Source of the DNA: Triplophysa rosa
Taxonomy: Eukaryota > Chordata > Actinopteri > Cypriniformes > Nemacheilidae
Assembly (NCBI RefSeq): GCF_024868665.1
Contig: NC_079897.1
Span: 2,897,133-2,961,132 of the forward strand
Reading direction: 5' to 3'
Length of the DNA: 64,000 nt
The translations under genes and the position numbers were made by a program. The notes below the pieces were generated by a model. The model saw nothing but the letters and a program-made list of their open reading frames with translations. It was not told where the DNA came from and did not search any database. Positions 1 through 22,100 of the stretch are shown here, one piece after another. Each line of letters starts with the position of its first letter. Position 1 is the stretch's first letter.

Positions 1-26
1 GTGATCAGCAGCTCATTGGTAATTAC

Positions 27-5978
<5,952 letters not shown>

Positions 5979-5990
5979 TCACAGATACTG

Positions 5991-6087
<97 letters not shown>
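5991..6087. repeat. (GATA)n microsatellite
   Basis: About 24 uninterrupted GATA units lie in the ica1 5' intron, just upstream of the start-codon exon. The long open frame of Tyr-Leu-Ser-Ile repeats on the minus strand is an artefact of this array. Confidence 0.98.
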
Positions 6088-6448
6088 GATTATTGTAATA
6101 ACGCAAAGAATAATTAACATAACACACAGGCCTGGCCATTATCTTTTGAACTATGATCAGTTGTCATAAGAGGATTCAGCAGCTGTACAAACAATGATGT
6201 GCTTAGAGAAGATAGCTCCTATCTGCATTTCTCCCTGGGAATAGATGCTCTTATTATCAAATGTTATGTTTCATAATGTCTGATAAAATATAACATTCAT
6301 TCTGCAAATAATTCCAACATCCGCATTTCATTCTGTGCCGCACCAAAACAAATACGTTTTCTCTCTCCTTTTAGTATATTCTATCACACAATGCAGTATC
6401 GTAAGGTGTTTTTATATTGATACCATTCCTTTTTATGTTCTGACTTAC

Positions 6449-6600
6449 CTCAGTGATCGGAATTGCCGGCTGCAGCTGTTCAATACATCCTGTAATAAAA
6501 AAATAAAACCATTTACTGTATCACTGCGTGTTCACAGCTGCGCATACTCGCGCAGGGGAGGTGACGTCATCGAGCGCAGTGCTAACCGGTGCTAAGGCAC
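6449..6600 (-). promoter_or_regulatory. ica1: Likely ica1 5'UTR exon and promoter region with CRE
   Basis: A good donor GTAAGT (reverse complement of 6443-6448) closes a GC-richer segment upstream of the start-codon exon, so this is probably the noncoding first exon. The full palindromic CRE TGACGTCA lies at 6562-6569 among CG dinucleotides. The transcription start is not visible, so the upper bound is a guess. Confidence 0.45.
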
Positions 6601-8158
6601 AACAATCGAGTAGAATAGCAATTAGCATGTAACGGCGTGTAAACGTCGATTGGTTTTATATAATTTATCTGATCATTTTTTATTGTTTATTCATCTCCTA
6701 ATAACCGTTTAATATTCAGTACATTATTACATTAGTACAGGCAGTTGCTAGATCAGTGAGGAGGCGTGTTGTCAGGTGTTACGTGTTACTTTTCTCAACG
6801 CTGGCCAGAGTGGACCAATCATAGCCGTTTGCGATTATTGCAGGTGAATTAAAAAATACTTTTGGGGGTTGATTTCGGTTTCCATCTCAGGTACAAGATA
6901 GTAACAATGAATACAATTAAACAATCTACACTTTACTGTATTAATGTATGCAAAATACAAAAATAACTAAATCAGTGTTAATATGCATGCTCTGCGATTT
7001 CTTTTTTGTCATATATCGCCCCCTCGAGGCCAACAACTTAGAACATTATGAACCACTACACCTAACACTTCAAGATGACATTATATTTCTTAATGTGTTA
7101 CATAATAATATATATATATGTGTGCACTAGATTACCTAGATTAAAAACAACACAACAGGATAATTCCTAGTCTTAAAATGTTCACAGGAAAGCTTTCCAA
7201 TGGGGATGTAACAAATCAAACAGTAAATCAGTCAATTTGATGTTTCTCTAATGAAACTTATAATTTGCTTTTACGTTACTTTTAAACGAAAAACCACTGA
7301 TTTTAGTTACTTTTAAATAAAAAACATTATTTAAGCTATGCATTTTATACAAACAAAATGCTCAGTTGAGTATGGTTAGTAGAAACTAAGGTTTTTGTGT
7401 CAGTTTATGAGGTTTGTCTCGGAACTGTCCATCATAGAGACTTTCTGACATATAGGATTTGAGAAACATTAACACAAACGTGCATTCTATATTTATTTTC
7501 TATATGCGATAAGTAATTGCCTAACAGCAGTGTGTCTCCTTCTCCTTCAATACATTCATATTAATGGGCATTTTCATTAATTTACCAGAAAATATGACAA
7601 AACGCTGACACATGATCAAGACAACGCAAAACCAATTACAGGATCCTATTAATTTTTGTTCTGTCCGTCAGGAGAAACGACACGTATTCACCAGCGCCTG
7701 CCACAAATGAGAATTCTTCTGAAGTGTGCATGGAAACAAACTGCATATAGTACAAAGACTGATCATCACAATTAAAAAAAGTTTGAAAATCATAAAATCA
7801 CAATACAATACTTAAATTGTTCTCCCAAAAAACCCTTATTACAACTGGAGACAGCTACAAGAGTACACAGATAACACAAGAGTTGACAATAATATAATCT
7901 ATGAATTATGATATCCTTGAATGAATTATGATATCCTTACACTCTCATTCTTGAAGTTCATTTGTGTAGCACTCGTGGTTTACAAATCCGTGTTCTGGTT
8001 TGTTGCAGACAAATTGCATCACAAAACACAGACATGAATTGAAACACAATGTAAGACACATACGTGGATCTCATGACATGAAGACCGGTAAACGAAGACA
8101 ACATTCTCTATTCCAGTTCTATGCCAAGTTACATTTTTGTTTCATGATGAGATGAAGC
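6600..8158. other. Intergenic region ica1 to nxph1-like; nxph1 3'UTR on the right
   Basis: No coding sequence was recognised. The part next to 8158 should hold the neurexophilin 3'UTR. An 18-bp tandem duplication, ATGAATTATGATATCCTT, lies at about 7901-7940. Confidence 0.5.
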
Positions 8159-12494
<4,336 letters not shown>

Positions 12495-12917
12495 TATCCA
12501 GCAGGTTTGTGAGTCTAACTTTTCTAACACAAATGTCAGAGCCTTTCCGTTGAAATCTCACTTGTTTTCGATTAGGAACTTCATTGAGGAGGAGGTTTTG
12601 TTCGTGTTGGATGGCTCCTGTCTGAAGAGCTTTTCTGCCACATGGTTATTGAGTCTCATCTATCACTGACAGATACTCACGGGCGGGAGGACGAATTTAG
12701 AGTGAGCCGATCCAGCTCTACCATAACACTTTATAATAACTTTCATTAATAGTGTCGTTCCTACTGCGCGCTACATTTTCATCTCCCAGTCATCGATGTC
12801 TTAATATTCCCGATAAAATATCACATGTGTGTCTTCATATCACTTAAATCCAGTACATTCTGTCCTTATCAAAAAATATAAAAATAAGAATATTAACTTA
12901 TGGTTATATTTTCATGT

Positions 12918-12952
12918 TTAGGGTTAGGGTTAGGGTTAGGGTTAGGGTTAGG
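12918..12952. repeat. Interstitial telomere-like (TTAGGG)n array
   Basis: Nearly six perfect TTAGGG units on the plus strand. It faces the CCCTAA array at 13022-13087 across a 69-bp spacer. Confidence 0.95.
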
Positions 12953-13021
12953 TCACGAGTTACGAATAGACAGCAGTGTCAGTATTAACAGGTGTCCTTA
13001 AAGGGATACTTAAAGGGATAC

Positions 13022-13087
13022 CCCTAACCCTAACCCTAACCTAACCCTAACCCTAACCCTAACCCTAACCCTAACCCTAACCCTAAC
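13022..13087. repeat. Interstitial telomere-like (CCCTAA)n array
   Basis: About eleven CCCTAA units with one base missing in the third unit. It is in inverse orientation to 12918-12952, so the pair reads TTAGGG...CCCTAA. Confidence 0.95.
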
Positions 13088-13289
13088 GGGTGACTTTAGC
13101 TCTATACTTCTAAATGTTCAGCCCTTGCTTAAAAATAGATGGAAAGTTATGTGCCCGAATTTAACCAGAGCATATAACAGTCTGAATGCCCCTTTTATAA
13201 TGAAACTTCCTTAAGTTACAAAAAGGCATGTTCTTTTTTTTTCACGTTCAAAAGTCATGAATATGCATTGACGTTAAATAATGTTAATT

Positions 13290-13860
13290 TTGTCTATTTG
13301 TCACAGGCACTTATTTGCCATCCTGACTTACAAACAAAAAAACAAAGAAAAGAGAAAGACATTTCCACTATTAAAATACCATTATGAACCATTAGCGTTT
13401 TTCCATTAAAACTATTTCGAAATGTTGTGTAGTGTGTTTTGGTCATTATTCCAATGGGATTTAATGGTGTTTTAATGGTTCCTATCTCCCTGCTGAAAAA
13501 AATCAATAGAAACCATTAAAGAAGTTATAATGGTTTTAAAGGGATTTGTATTGGTTTTAATGGAAGCTGTAATGGATCTACTGGTATATGATGGATTATA
13601 TTGGTGGGATGTTAAATCCTACTGGAATAATCCCAAAACACACTACAAAAAGGCATTTTGTAATGGTTTTAAATGGAAAAAGTTGGGGTTCTATTGTTTT
13701 TTTCAGCAGGGCTACCAGACAACATCGCAGAATCCGACACGTACAATAGAGACCAACAGAGACCATGCACTGAACAAAACCCAATACAATTACCATTACA
13801 GCCATTAAATCCATTACATTTCTGTGATGGTTTCAATTGATCAGGGTTCTATTGTTTTAG
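13290..13860. repeat. Degenerate palindromic repeat (AACCATTAAA / TTTTAATGGTT)
   Basis: Contains many complementary pieces such as CATTAAAAC and TTTTAATGG, and CCCTGCTGAAAAAA paired with TTTTTTTCAGCAGGG. A related sequence lies near 58090-58330. Boundaries are approximate. Confidence 0.5.
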
Positions 13861-16022
13861 ATGATAAATAATAATGAATAAATATGAATACGTTGCAATC
13901 CAAGCACTGAAAATAACAGGTTTGGTCATTAGAGTAATCCACCTATATACCAGAAGAGCAAAAAAATAAATAATCCTTAACACATCATAATACACCAGTA
14001 TTTATTATTTGAAGGTCATCAAAACATAAACAAGCTGTACAAAAGACCTTAAAACTTTACAATCTGACCATAATCAAACAAAAACCAGTGATATCAATTT
14101 GCAATATATATACACTAAACAACTCTGCGCACTATATAAAAAACATATATGATTAAATTAATCATCATTTACAATTAAAACTTTTATCATTTCATCAGCT
14201 GCTAGCAGGATGGCCAGGTGAAATAAGCAGCGATGAACTGAATAAATGAGGCTAATGACACATCTTTTATATTACTGGAGCATCTTAATGGACGCTGTCA
14301 GTGGGATTCATAAAACATCTTGAGAATTGCTTTTATCAATAAAATGTCTTATTTAATGTAAATTCGATAAATTCCATTTTCTAATGTTGTATACACCAAC
14401 TTTTTAGGGAATAAACAGCATTGTCTAATACATTTAAAATACTTTGGATATACAAATTGAATACTGTTTAATAATCCTCTGAGAAATAATGTCAAGTCCA
14501 CGTACAGGAATGATTCACGTACATTTCATCCTTGTGTAATGTATACAACTCAGTTCAGACAAAGTGCTACAAATGTACAGTGGCCCTAAAATATATTTCC
14601 ATACTTAATGTATGAATTTTATTGTATTAGATACACCAAGTGCCCCTTCTTTGACAGATAGATTTCACAAGCACACGTTTTAAGAAGAACATTTCAAACA
14701 AAATCCAACAAAATCTTTTTGTGTATATCATAAAACAAAAGAACAAAAAAGTTTAGTTTATTCGCTTAGAAATTTTGTTTAGATATAGAATGTAATTCGA
14801 CTTGTTATTTAAGCTTTCAAGTACATTTTAGGGGCACTGTATTTTGCACGACCGTTGTCAGGTGAGGATTTGGCAACCGTAAGTCACAATACTTATTTCA
14901 TATTTCTTTATCAATAATAAGGCAGAAACTTGTCTTGACACAGTATATATCCCCCCACCAAACATTACAATACCATCACGCAATAACCGCACATCAACCA
15001 ATTATATATAGAAATGCATAAATGGAAAACTTTAAACAACAACATAAAACATATTTAACGTCTGTTGAGCATCAGCCGCACAAATGAGTAAAAACAGAAC
15101 GTGTCCCATTCTGAGATTTATTGTACACTTCCTCATTGTCGTGGTTCAGATACTGTACAGGTGTTTTTTCTTGAAGAATCGCTGCTTAAGACATCGTTCA
15201 ATGGCAATTGTCAACGGTGCTGCACTAACATAGTGCGAAATAACCCTGGTATCAGAGCCGAGCTTCCAGGAAAACTGGATTAGTCTTGAAGCGTCCACCT
15301 TCCATAGAAAGGCTGCATTCCAAATGTTTTGTGAGCAAATGTAAGTGATATTTAAGAATTCTTTCCCGTGTTGTAAGTTTTGGCATTGTTTAGTCCTTCT
15401 CCAAAAAGTCCTAAAAACAGAAAAACCTCTCAGCTGGGAAGCACACGTCAGAAGAAAGTTGTGCCGATAAGATCTTAAAGAGACATCTGACCATTCGTAG
15501 CAGACTGACCGAAGTTGCATAATGAACGAATACGTGTTATGAATTAAGCATGAAGCGAAGGCGCAATCTCACAGCGTGTGGCGATTGTAAAGGCTCTTCC
15601 AGAATGACAATGTGAAGCAGAAACAAGCAGAAGGCGCTTTTTATGAACTTCTGTCACCCATAAATGTTTTCTCTTGTACGCAATGAGAATCAGCGTGATC
15701 CAGTTCTGATCTGAAGGACTGAGTGCATCTCACAAAACCTGAACAACAGGTGATTTCATGACAAATGGACACATTTACTCACAAAATTCTGCCGCCAGTG
15801 TAAATGAAGTTATTGTTTATGGTAATTCAATAAAACACAATGATAGTAGGTTTTACTATGATGTGTGCAATAATTTCACGATGCCATTTATCTCAAAAGG
15901 CTATAAACAGGCATTTGTCTGTTTTTCTTTCCGAGTTGAAATGTGACCATGTTTGTTTTGTGAGACTCATCCGTCTGCAGAAGGTGGATGATGTTTTTGT
16001 GGTGTTAGTTCTTCAGGGTGAG

Positions 16023-16110
16023 CTACATGTCCGCATCGCCGTCATACGCCAGGGTCAGAGGTTTCAGTCTGTTATTGTTTTGTCTTCGCTGAGGTTTCTT
16101 CGGCTTTTTG
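16023..16110 (-). CDS. thsd7a: thsd7a window exon 23, canonical cytoplasmic tail and stop
   Basis: Encodes KKPKKPQRRQNNNRLKPL then TLAYDGDADM and TAG at 16023-16025. It matches the human tail apart from one extra Asn. The acceptor is TTTGCTTTCAG, in the phase that completes Cys with exon 22. It lies 4.8 kb from the transmembrane exon. Confidence 0.97.
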
Positions 16111-19100
16111 CTGAAAGCAAAAATATATATTTTAGAAGTTGACATTTTAGAAGGGACCTGATGGACACACTGCAGCTAAATATGAAGTGTACTCCTGAGG
16201 GTAAAATTCATTTCTGTACACTGAGCATTTATACTATTGCTAATACACATCTTACATAAAGTTTGACACACAAACTTAATAAAGCTATGAATATAAAAGT
16301 CTGATTAATAATGTATGGAAAATGATTCTTACAGACAGTATTGATAATACGTCTTTTGGAAGTATTGCAATAACATAATGACTGTATTTAAATTACCAAA
16401 TGATATTAGAATATATTCTATATTATTCAAAACAAAGCATTTATGATTATACATAATCTATATTTTTTTCTGTACTTATTTTTTTATTTCTCTATATTAC
16501 GATTCCTACTATATCTAATGTAATTAGATATAGTAATGTTTTTTTTCTAATGCATTTTTATAAAAGCGACCTAAATGTCCTAATTCAACTAAAACATAGT
16601 CCGGGTTTAAGATAAGCCTTGTGAAACCAGGCTTAAATCTTTATGGCAGTTTAAGTCACAAATGTATATGCGGCTGTAACTCTCAGAACATTCAAGTCTG
16701 TGCATGGGCGACATATGGCATGCAACTAATACAAATACAATATCATGAAATACAATATTAAAAAGACGACTGAGAAAACGAAAAATTGAGTTAGCATTTT
16801 AGCACTTCCGGTTCCACGGCCCAAAAGTCTGTAGCTGTGTCCGAATTCGCCCCCTATCACCTATATAGTGCACTGTATCGGGTGGCCGCCATTTTGTAGT
16901 GTTGTCCAAATTCTCAGTGAACAACTCATTCCATACATTCATTCACTACTTTTTTCCCACAATGCACCCTGATTTTGAGTGTACATCTGATTTACACTTG
17001 CGCTGCGTCCTAAATCGCATACTGTGATAGTACGTACTGAATTTGAATAAGTACCTATGTATCGGATGTTAAAACAGTACGTTCTATATAGTATATAGAG
17101 TGGGAGTAGTATGAATACATTTTGGACATACTGCATCCGCCATGTTTTATGGTCATGCGACCCCTATGCTCTTTGACCTATGACGTATTAACAACAACGC
17201 ATGCGTGAGCGTTGATGAAAACATCATTTAGTCACGAGAAATCCTTTTTTTTGGCACTTACATTAAAAACGGACGTCCGCCTTAAAGTTTTCCGCTATAT
17301 TTATTTGATTCACTTTTGAAATTTTACCATTGCTCAACTCCCGTGGCATCATGGGATAGAGAAGTGTCCATCCGATCCACACTCACGAATCACGGCGGAA
17401 GTAGAAGCCCATCCGGGTATTTCTCGCCTACTGTTCGTATCCTCCAATCGTATCTGGTTTGGTTCCTAGTGTTGATCTGTGTGAGAGGTTTTGCAGCTTC
17501 TTCATAAATAAGATTGTCAGTATTAGGTCCCAGATTGTAAATTCATCACCCATATGTTGGGACAATTCACCGATTATTTCTGCCAGTCTATCTGCTTTTC
17601 AAACCCTATCTCTTTCTGACCTGTAATCTCCAGCATGAAATTGACCACATGCTCTCTTGACTCCATTCCTGCTACCCTTTTTAAAGAGGTTTTTGACGTT
17701 ATCTCACCTAGTGTGCTGTCTATTATAAATGCATCCCTGTATAATAGCATTGTCCCATCGTGTCTTAAACATGCGGCGGTTCACCCCCTGATTAAAAAAA
17801 CAAATCTGGATTTCTCTGATCTTCAAAATTACAGACCTATTTCTAAGGCGCCCTGGAAAAAGTGGTCTTAAACCAACTTACTCCGTATTTAATTTCCAAC
17901 AATATTTTGGATCCCTATCAGTCTGGTTTTAAGGAAAAGCATAGCACCGAGTCTGCCCTCCTAAGAGTGACAAATGACATCCTACTATCAATTGACTCTG
18001 GTAAATGTGTAGCACTTATGTTGTTGGATTTAAGTGCAGCTTTTGATACCGTGGACCATTGCATTTTGTTAAACAGATTAAAACATGAGGTTGGTATCTG
18101 TGATGCTGCATTAGTATGGTTTGAGTCTTATCTTTCAAACAGGAGCATATCTGTTGAAATTGGAGAATTTTCTTCATCTCCAACGCCGATTACATGTGGG
18201 GTACCACAGGGTTCAATTTTGGGTCCAGTCTTATTTTCTCTTTATATGCTCCCCTTACGTTTGATTTTTGCGCGTCATAAGGTCTCTTATCACATATATG
18301 CAGATGATACCCAGTTTTATTTGCCATTAGACTCTGGCAGTGATTCTGTTCCTTCATTGCTAGCCTGCTTAAAGGATATTAAAAAATGGATGGATGTAAA
18401 TTTTCTCCAGCTGAATGAGAAAAAGTCTGAGGTCATCCTCAAAAGCACTGATTGATAATTACAGTACTCTCCTGGGGCCCCTTCAGACAAATAGTCACCC
18501 ATATGTAAAAAACTTGGGGGTTATCTTTGATTGCCACTTGAAGTTTGATAAACAAGTAAACTCTGTAGTCAGATTTTTTCCAACTAAAGCAGCTGCGAAA
18601 GTTAAAATCTTTCCTTTCTTTCAGTGACTTGGAGACAGTTATTCATGCACTTATCTCCTCAAGGCTTGATTACTGCAATGGCTTGTATGCTGGAATTAGT
18701 CAATCATCACTCTCACGACTTCAGTTGGTACAAAACGCTGCAGCTTGATTTTTGACGGGGGCAAAAAAGCGGCACCATATTTCACACATCAGAGCCTCCC
18801 TCCACTGGCTTCCGGTGAAGCAAAGAATTGATATTAAGGTCTTAACATTTGTTTTTAAAGCTTTACACGGACTTGCTCCTTCTTATATACCAGAACTTCT
18901 GAATCTTTATTCACCTCAAAGATCTCTCAGATCCTCAGACCAGCTATTGTTGAACGTCCCGAATTCTTGTTTGAAATCTATGGGTGACAGGTCTTTTTCA
19001 GTCTATGCTCCTAAACTCTGGAATACGCTGCCGGTAACGATCAGAGCCTCTCCTACATGAACTGCTTTTAAAACATCTATTAAGACATTTCTTTTTTTCT

Positions 19101-22100
19101 CATTCTTATTTATACAATAAACATGACAAATAGTTGTTTTGTTCTCTTAATTATAAACTATTACAATAAATGTGACAAATAAGATAAAAATAAACTTAAG
19201 GATATATTACATCAGTGTCCGAAATCGTTTAATCATTTACATTCACTTCTTCCCCCTATAGTGGACTATTTAGCATTCGATGTATAGGGAATAGTGCATG
19301 AGTGAACTTGTGAGCGAATTCATATGCAGCTTATGAGTTTTTTAGGGGTTTTTGATTAATCGCCTGAAATACGATACCTCTAAATATTTTCACATTCTAA
19401 TCTATGACATAAAACACACCAGTTATAACGCGCCCGTGATCTTTTGAACCCTTCTGTGTCTTAAAAACGGCGGTTGCTAACAAGTTGCTAAAAGCGTCAT
19501 CCTTCGGTGGGGACGTTAAACGTCATGACGCATTTAAATTGCGCAATAATGCACGATGGACACAAACCTCTAAAATCGTTGTTGTGGATTCATTCACAGA
19601 GTAATTACTTACTCAGGGAACACGTTTTTAATAAAACTGGAAAAAGTTGTCGGAGCCTTGGTGGTCATCGAGCGACCGTAGTCTATTTCTAGCCGTGGTG
19701 ATAGCGATTGTATTTAGTTCTCAAAAGTAATAAATGTTGTGTTGGGTTGTAAAGATAATCTTGATAGACAAAACGTGTAAACCAGTGGTTCTCAAACATT
19801 TTCGTTGTAAGGCCCCCTTTGTGTTAAGTGCAACGCTTTGCGGCTCCCCTTATAAAGATGTATAATCTTTAATTTAGAACATATTCAGTTATACAATGCT
19901 GGAACCTCAATTCTTTTGGTTGGTGGTGTCATTTTTCTGATGTTTGATTGCATAAAATCTATGATAAATTTCTATATTTCATAAAATGCCACAAAATCTG
20001 TGGCCCCCCTGGATCCATCTTTGGGTTCCCCAGGGGGCCACGGCCCCCAGTTTGAGAACCACTGGTGTAAACATCACAGATCTTATTCTTTGCGATCTTC
20101 CAGAAGGCTGTGGGAAAAATGCATTGGCTTTCTGTCGAGGGAACTTCCGGGTCGGTCTACAACAACACGTCATCTCTGAGGTACTCCATTTCATGAGTCA
20201 GTCACTCCAAAACCTAGTGAGCTTACTACATAGGCCGCATCTTTAAGGCATCATGCTCTAAAAGGTTCAGGACACCTCATTTTGGCCAGATTTTATTTAC
20301 ACATCACATGCATCCTGTCATTCACTCGTGACAGCGGACCAATCAAGAAAAACATTGATTATAAACAACAACACATTTCATTCAATACGAGCAACTATTT
20401 CATTTTTTTTGTCTATATATTCGTACTTTTATTCTTGTGGTTACCTCAGCATATAAAATCAACATATCTGAGGTGATGTTTGTTTTTCAAATATGATGTT
20501 GCCTATGTAGGCAGCTCACTAGGTGACAGTTTAAAAATAAAACCACAGGCAGCATACCGGGTGGCTCATGCAGAGCTGAGACAGAACATAAGGCAGCGTG
20601 AGGCGGAGGCAGCGGGGCTGTGATGGACGGATGGAAATCAGGAGCCTTTAACTGGCTCTAACTCTCGACCGGACTGTTGGCACTCAGGACAGGTGTACGT
20701 CAGCTCGTGAGCATCCTGCCCCATCCACACCACAGTACCGTTCGAATCGGGCGTCCCGAGTGACCGACGGATGGCACAATCCCTGCTGCTCGTAATGGAT
20801 GAGGGAGGCATGCGTGATGGGTTAAATGAAAACATGATCGAATGAACGCTTGGAGCAAATGAAGAACGTAAAGGTGACGTAAAGGTGTTCTTACCATGCG
20901 AGGTAAATCATGGACACTACAAAGACCAGGAGGACGAAAACACCTGCCGCCACACCATAAACCCACGTCTTCAGCTTACCGTCTGGAATTTACAGACGTA
21001 TTATTAGACACAAATTAGATCTCTTTAACATGATAAGAACATAATAAATTTCATAAGAAATCTCACAAATGAATCCATTGGAGTTTAAGACGAAAGCCAC
21101 AAACTGAGCTCAGATTTGTCAAGTCTGCAGTCAAAAGTCAATATTATTGAAGATCTCAATATGAACTCAAACATTTCTCATCAAATTTCCTCAAATCCAG
21201 ATGATCTGACCTCTACAATCTACAGTACATTCGTTTTAAACGTCAACAGTCTTAAAATCATTTAAAGTATTGAAAGACATTCACCTGGTCCGAAGGGTTG
21301 CAGGTACCACGTGCGTCCGACGCGGCCCGGTTGTTCCGTTGTGGGAAGGGTGGGGTTAACGGCCCGGCTGGTCTTCACATCGCCCTTCTTGTCTCCTGCC
21401 GTGGGGATCTCGAGCACTGGGATTGGTGTACACTGCTCCAAAAGCCCCTCCGCAGTCAACACTTCAGTGAAGCCCTCCTCGCACACACACAAACCATCCT
21501 GCAGGGGGCAGCAAAGACACACAAATAAATCCATGCTCTCCACTTTCACTCGCTGCTTGCTTTTAGTGCGTAGTATAGAAATATGCAGGCTGTTTAATAC
21601 ATTTGGACAAAAGTGCACATATAATATTAATATATTATGCTAGCAGAGACCATTGCGTCTATAAAACTGTAAAAACACATCCTAATCGTTTTTTTGGCTA
21701 AATGTAAAGTCTTAGAATATAAATAAGTTTTGGGGAATTCATTTCACAGCAGGCATTTTTAATGAATAATGCATTTCAGATAAACATTTAACCACAGAAA
21801 CATTCTACTGAAATCACTCATACCTTTAAAGGAAAGACTTATCCATTAAACAGTTCAACCTAAGTTACATTTAGTTTGAGTTCCTTATAAAGTAACCAGC
21901 GAGTTAGATTCACTCAGTAAGGATGATATTTAAAAATAAAAAAGTATAGTGTACGACCTTGACATCCTGACCGGCTCCATTATGATAATTGCAATTACGG
22001 CCTAGCTCTCAGAATCAAACAAATCCCACAATCCTCTTGTGTTTTACCTCTGAACAAAATGACTGCGGCTTGTCACAAGGAGGATCACACGACTGATCTG

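Larger units (their letters stand above)
12495..16022. other. Intergenic region nxph1-like to thsd7a; thsd7a 3'UTR on the right
   Basis: No coding region was found. It holds inverted telomere-like arrays (12918-13087), a degenerate repeat (13290-13860) and AT-rich sequence. The right part should be thsd7a 3'UTR: on the minus strand an AATAAA hexamer lies at about 15116-15121, 0.9 kb after the stop. Confidence 0.5.
16111..20637. other. Intron before canonical tail exon
   Basis: Holds a LINE fragment (17430-19120), a hAT MITE (19783-20064) and half-palindromes beginning GTGTCCGAA near 16838 and 19218. Near 16998-17170 is another common fish-type repeat beginning CTGCGTCCTAAATCGCATACT. No other exon is seen apart from the candidate at 20638-20785. 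Confidence 0.6.

Noticed and set aside
12918..13087. A true chromosome end
   Set aside because: The arrays are short, opposed and flanked by single-copy genes on both sides.
17635..19060. A host gene on the plus strand
   Set aside because: The motifs are of a LINE reverse transcriptase with frame breaks, so it is a dead mobile element.
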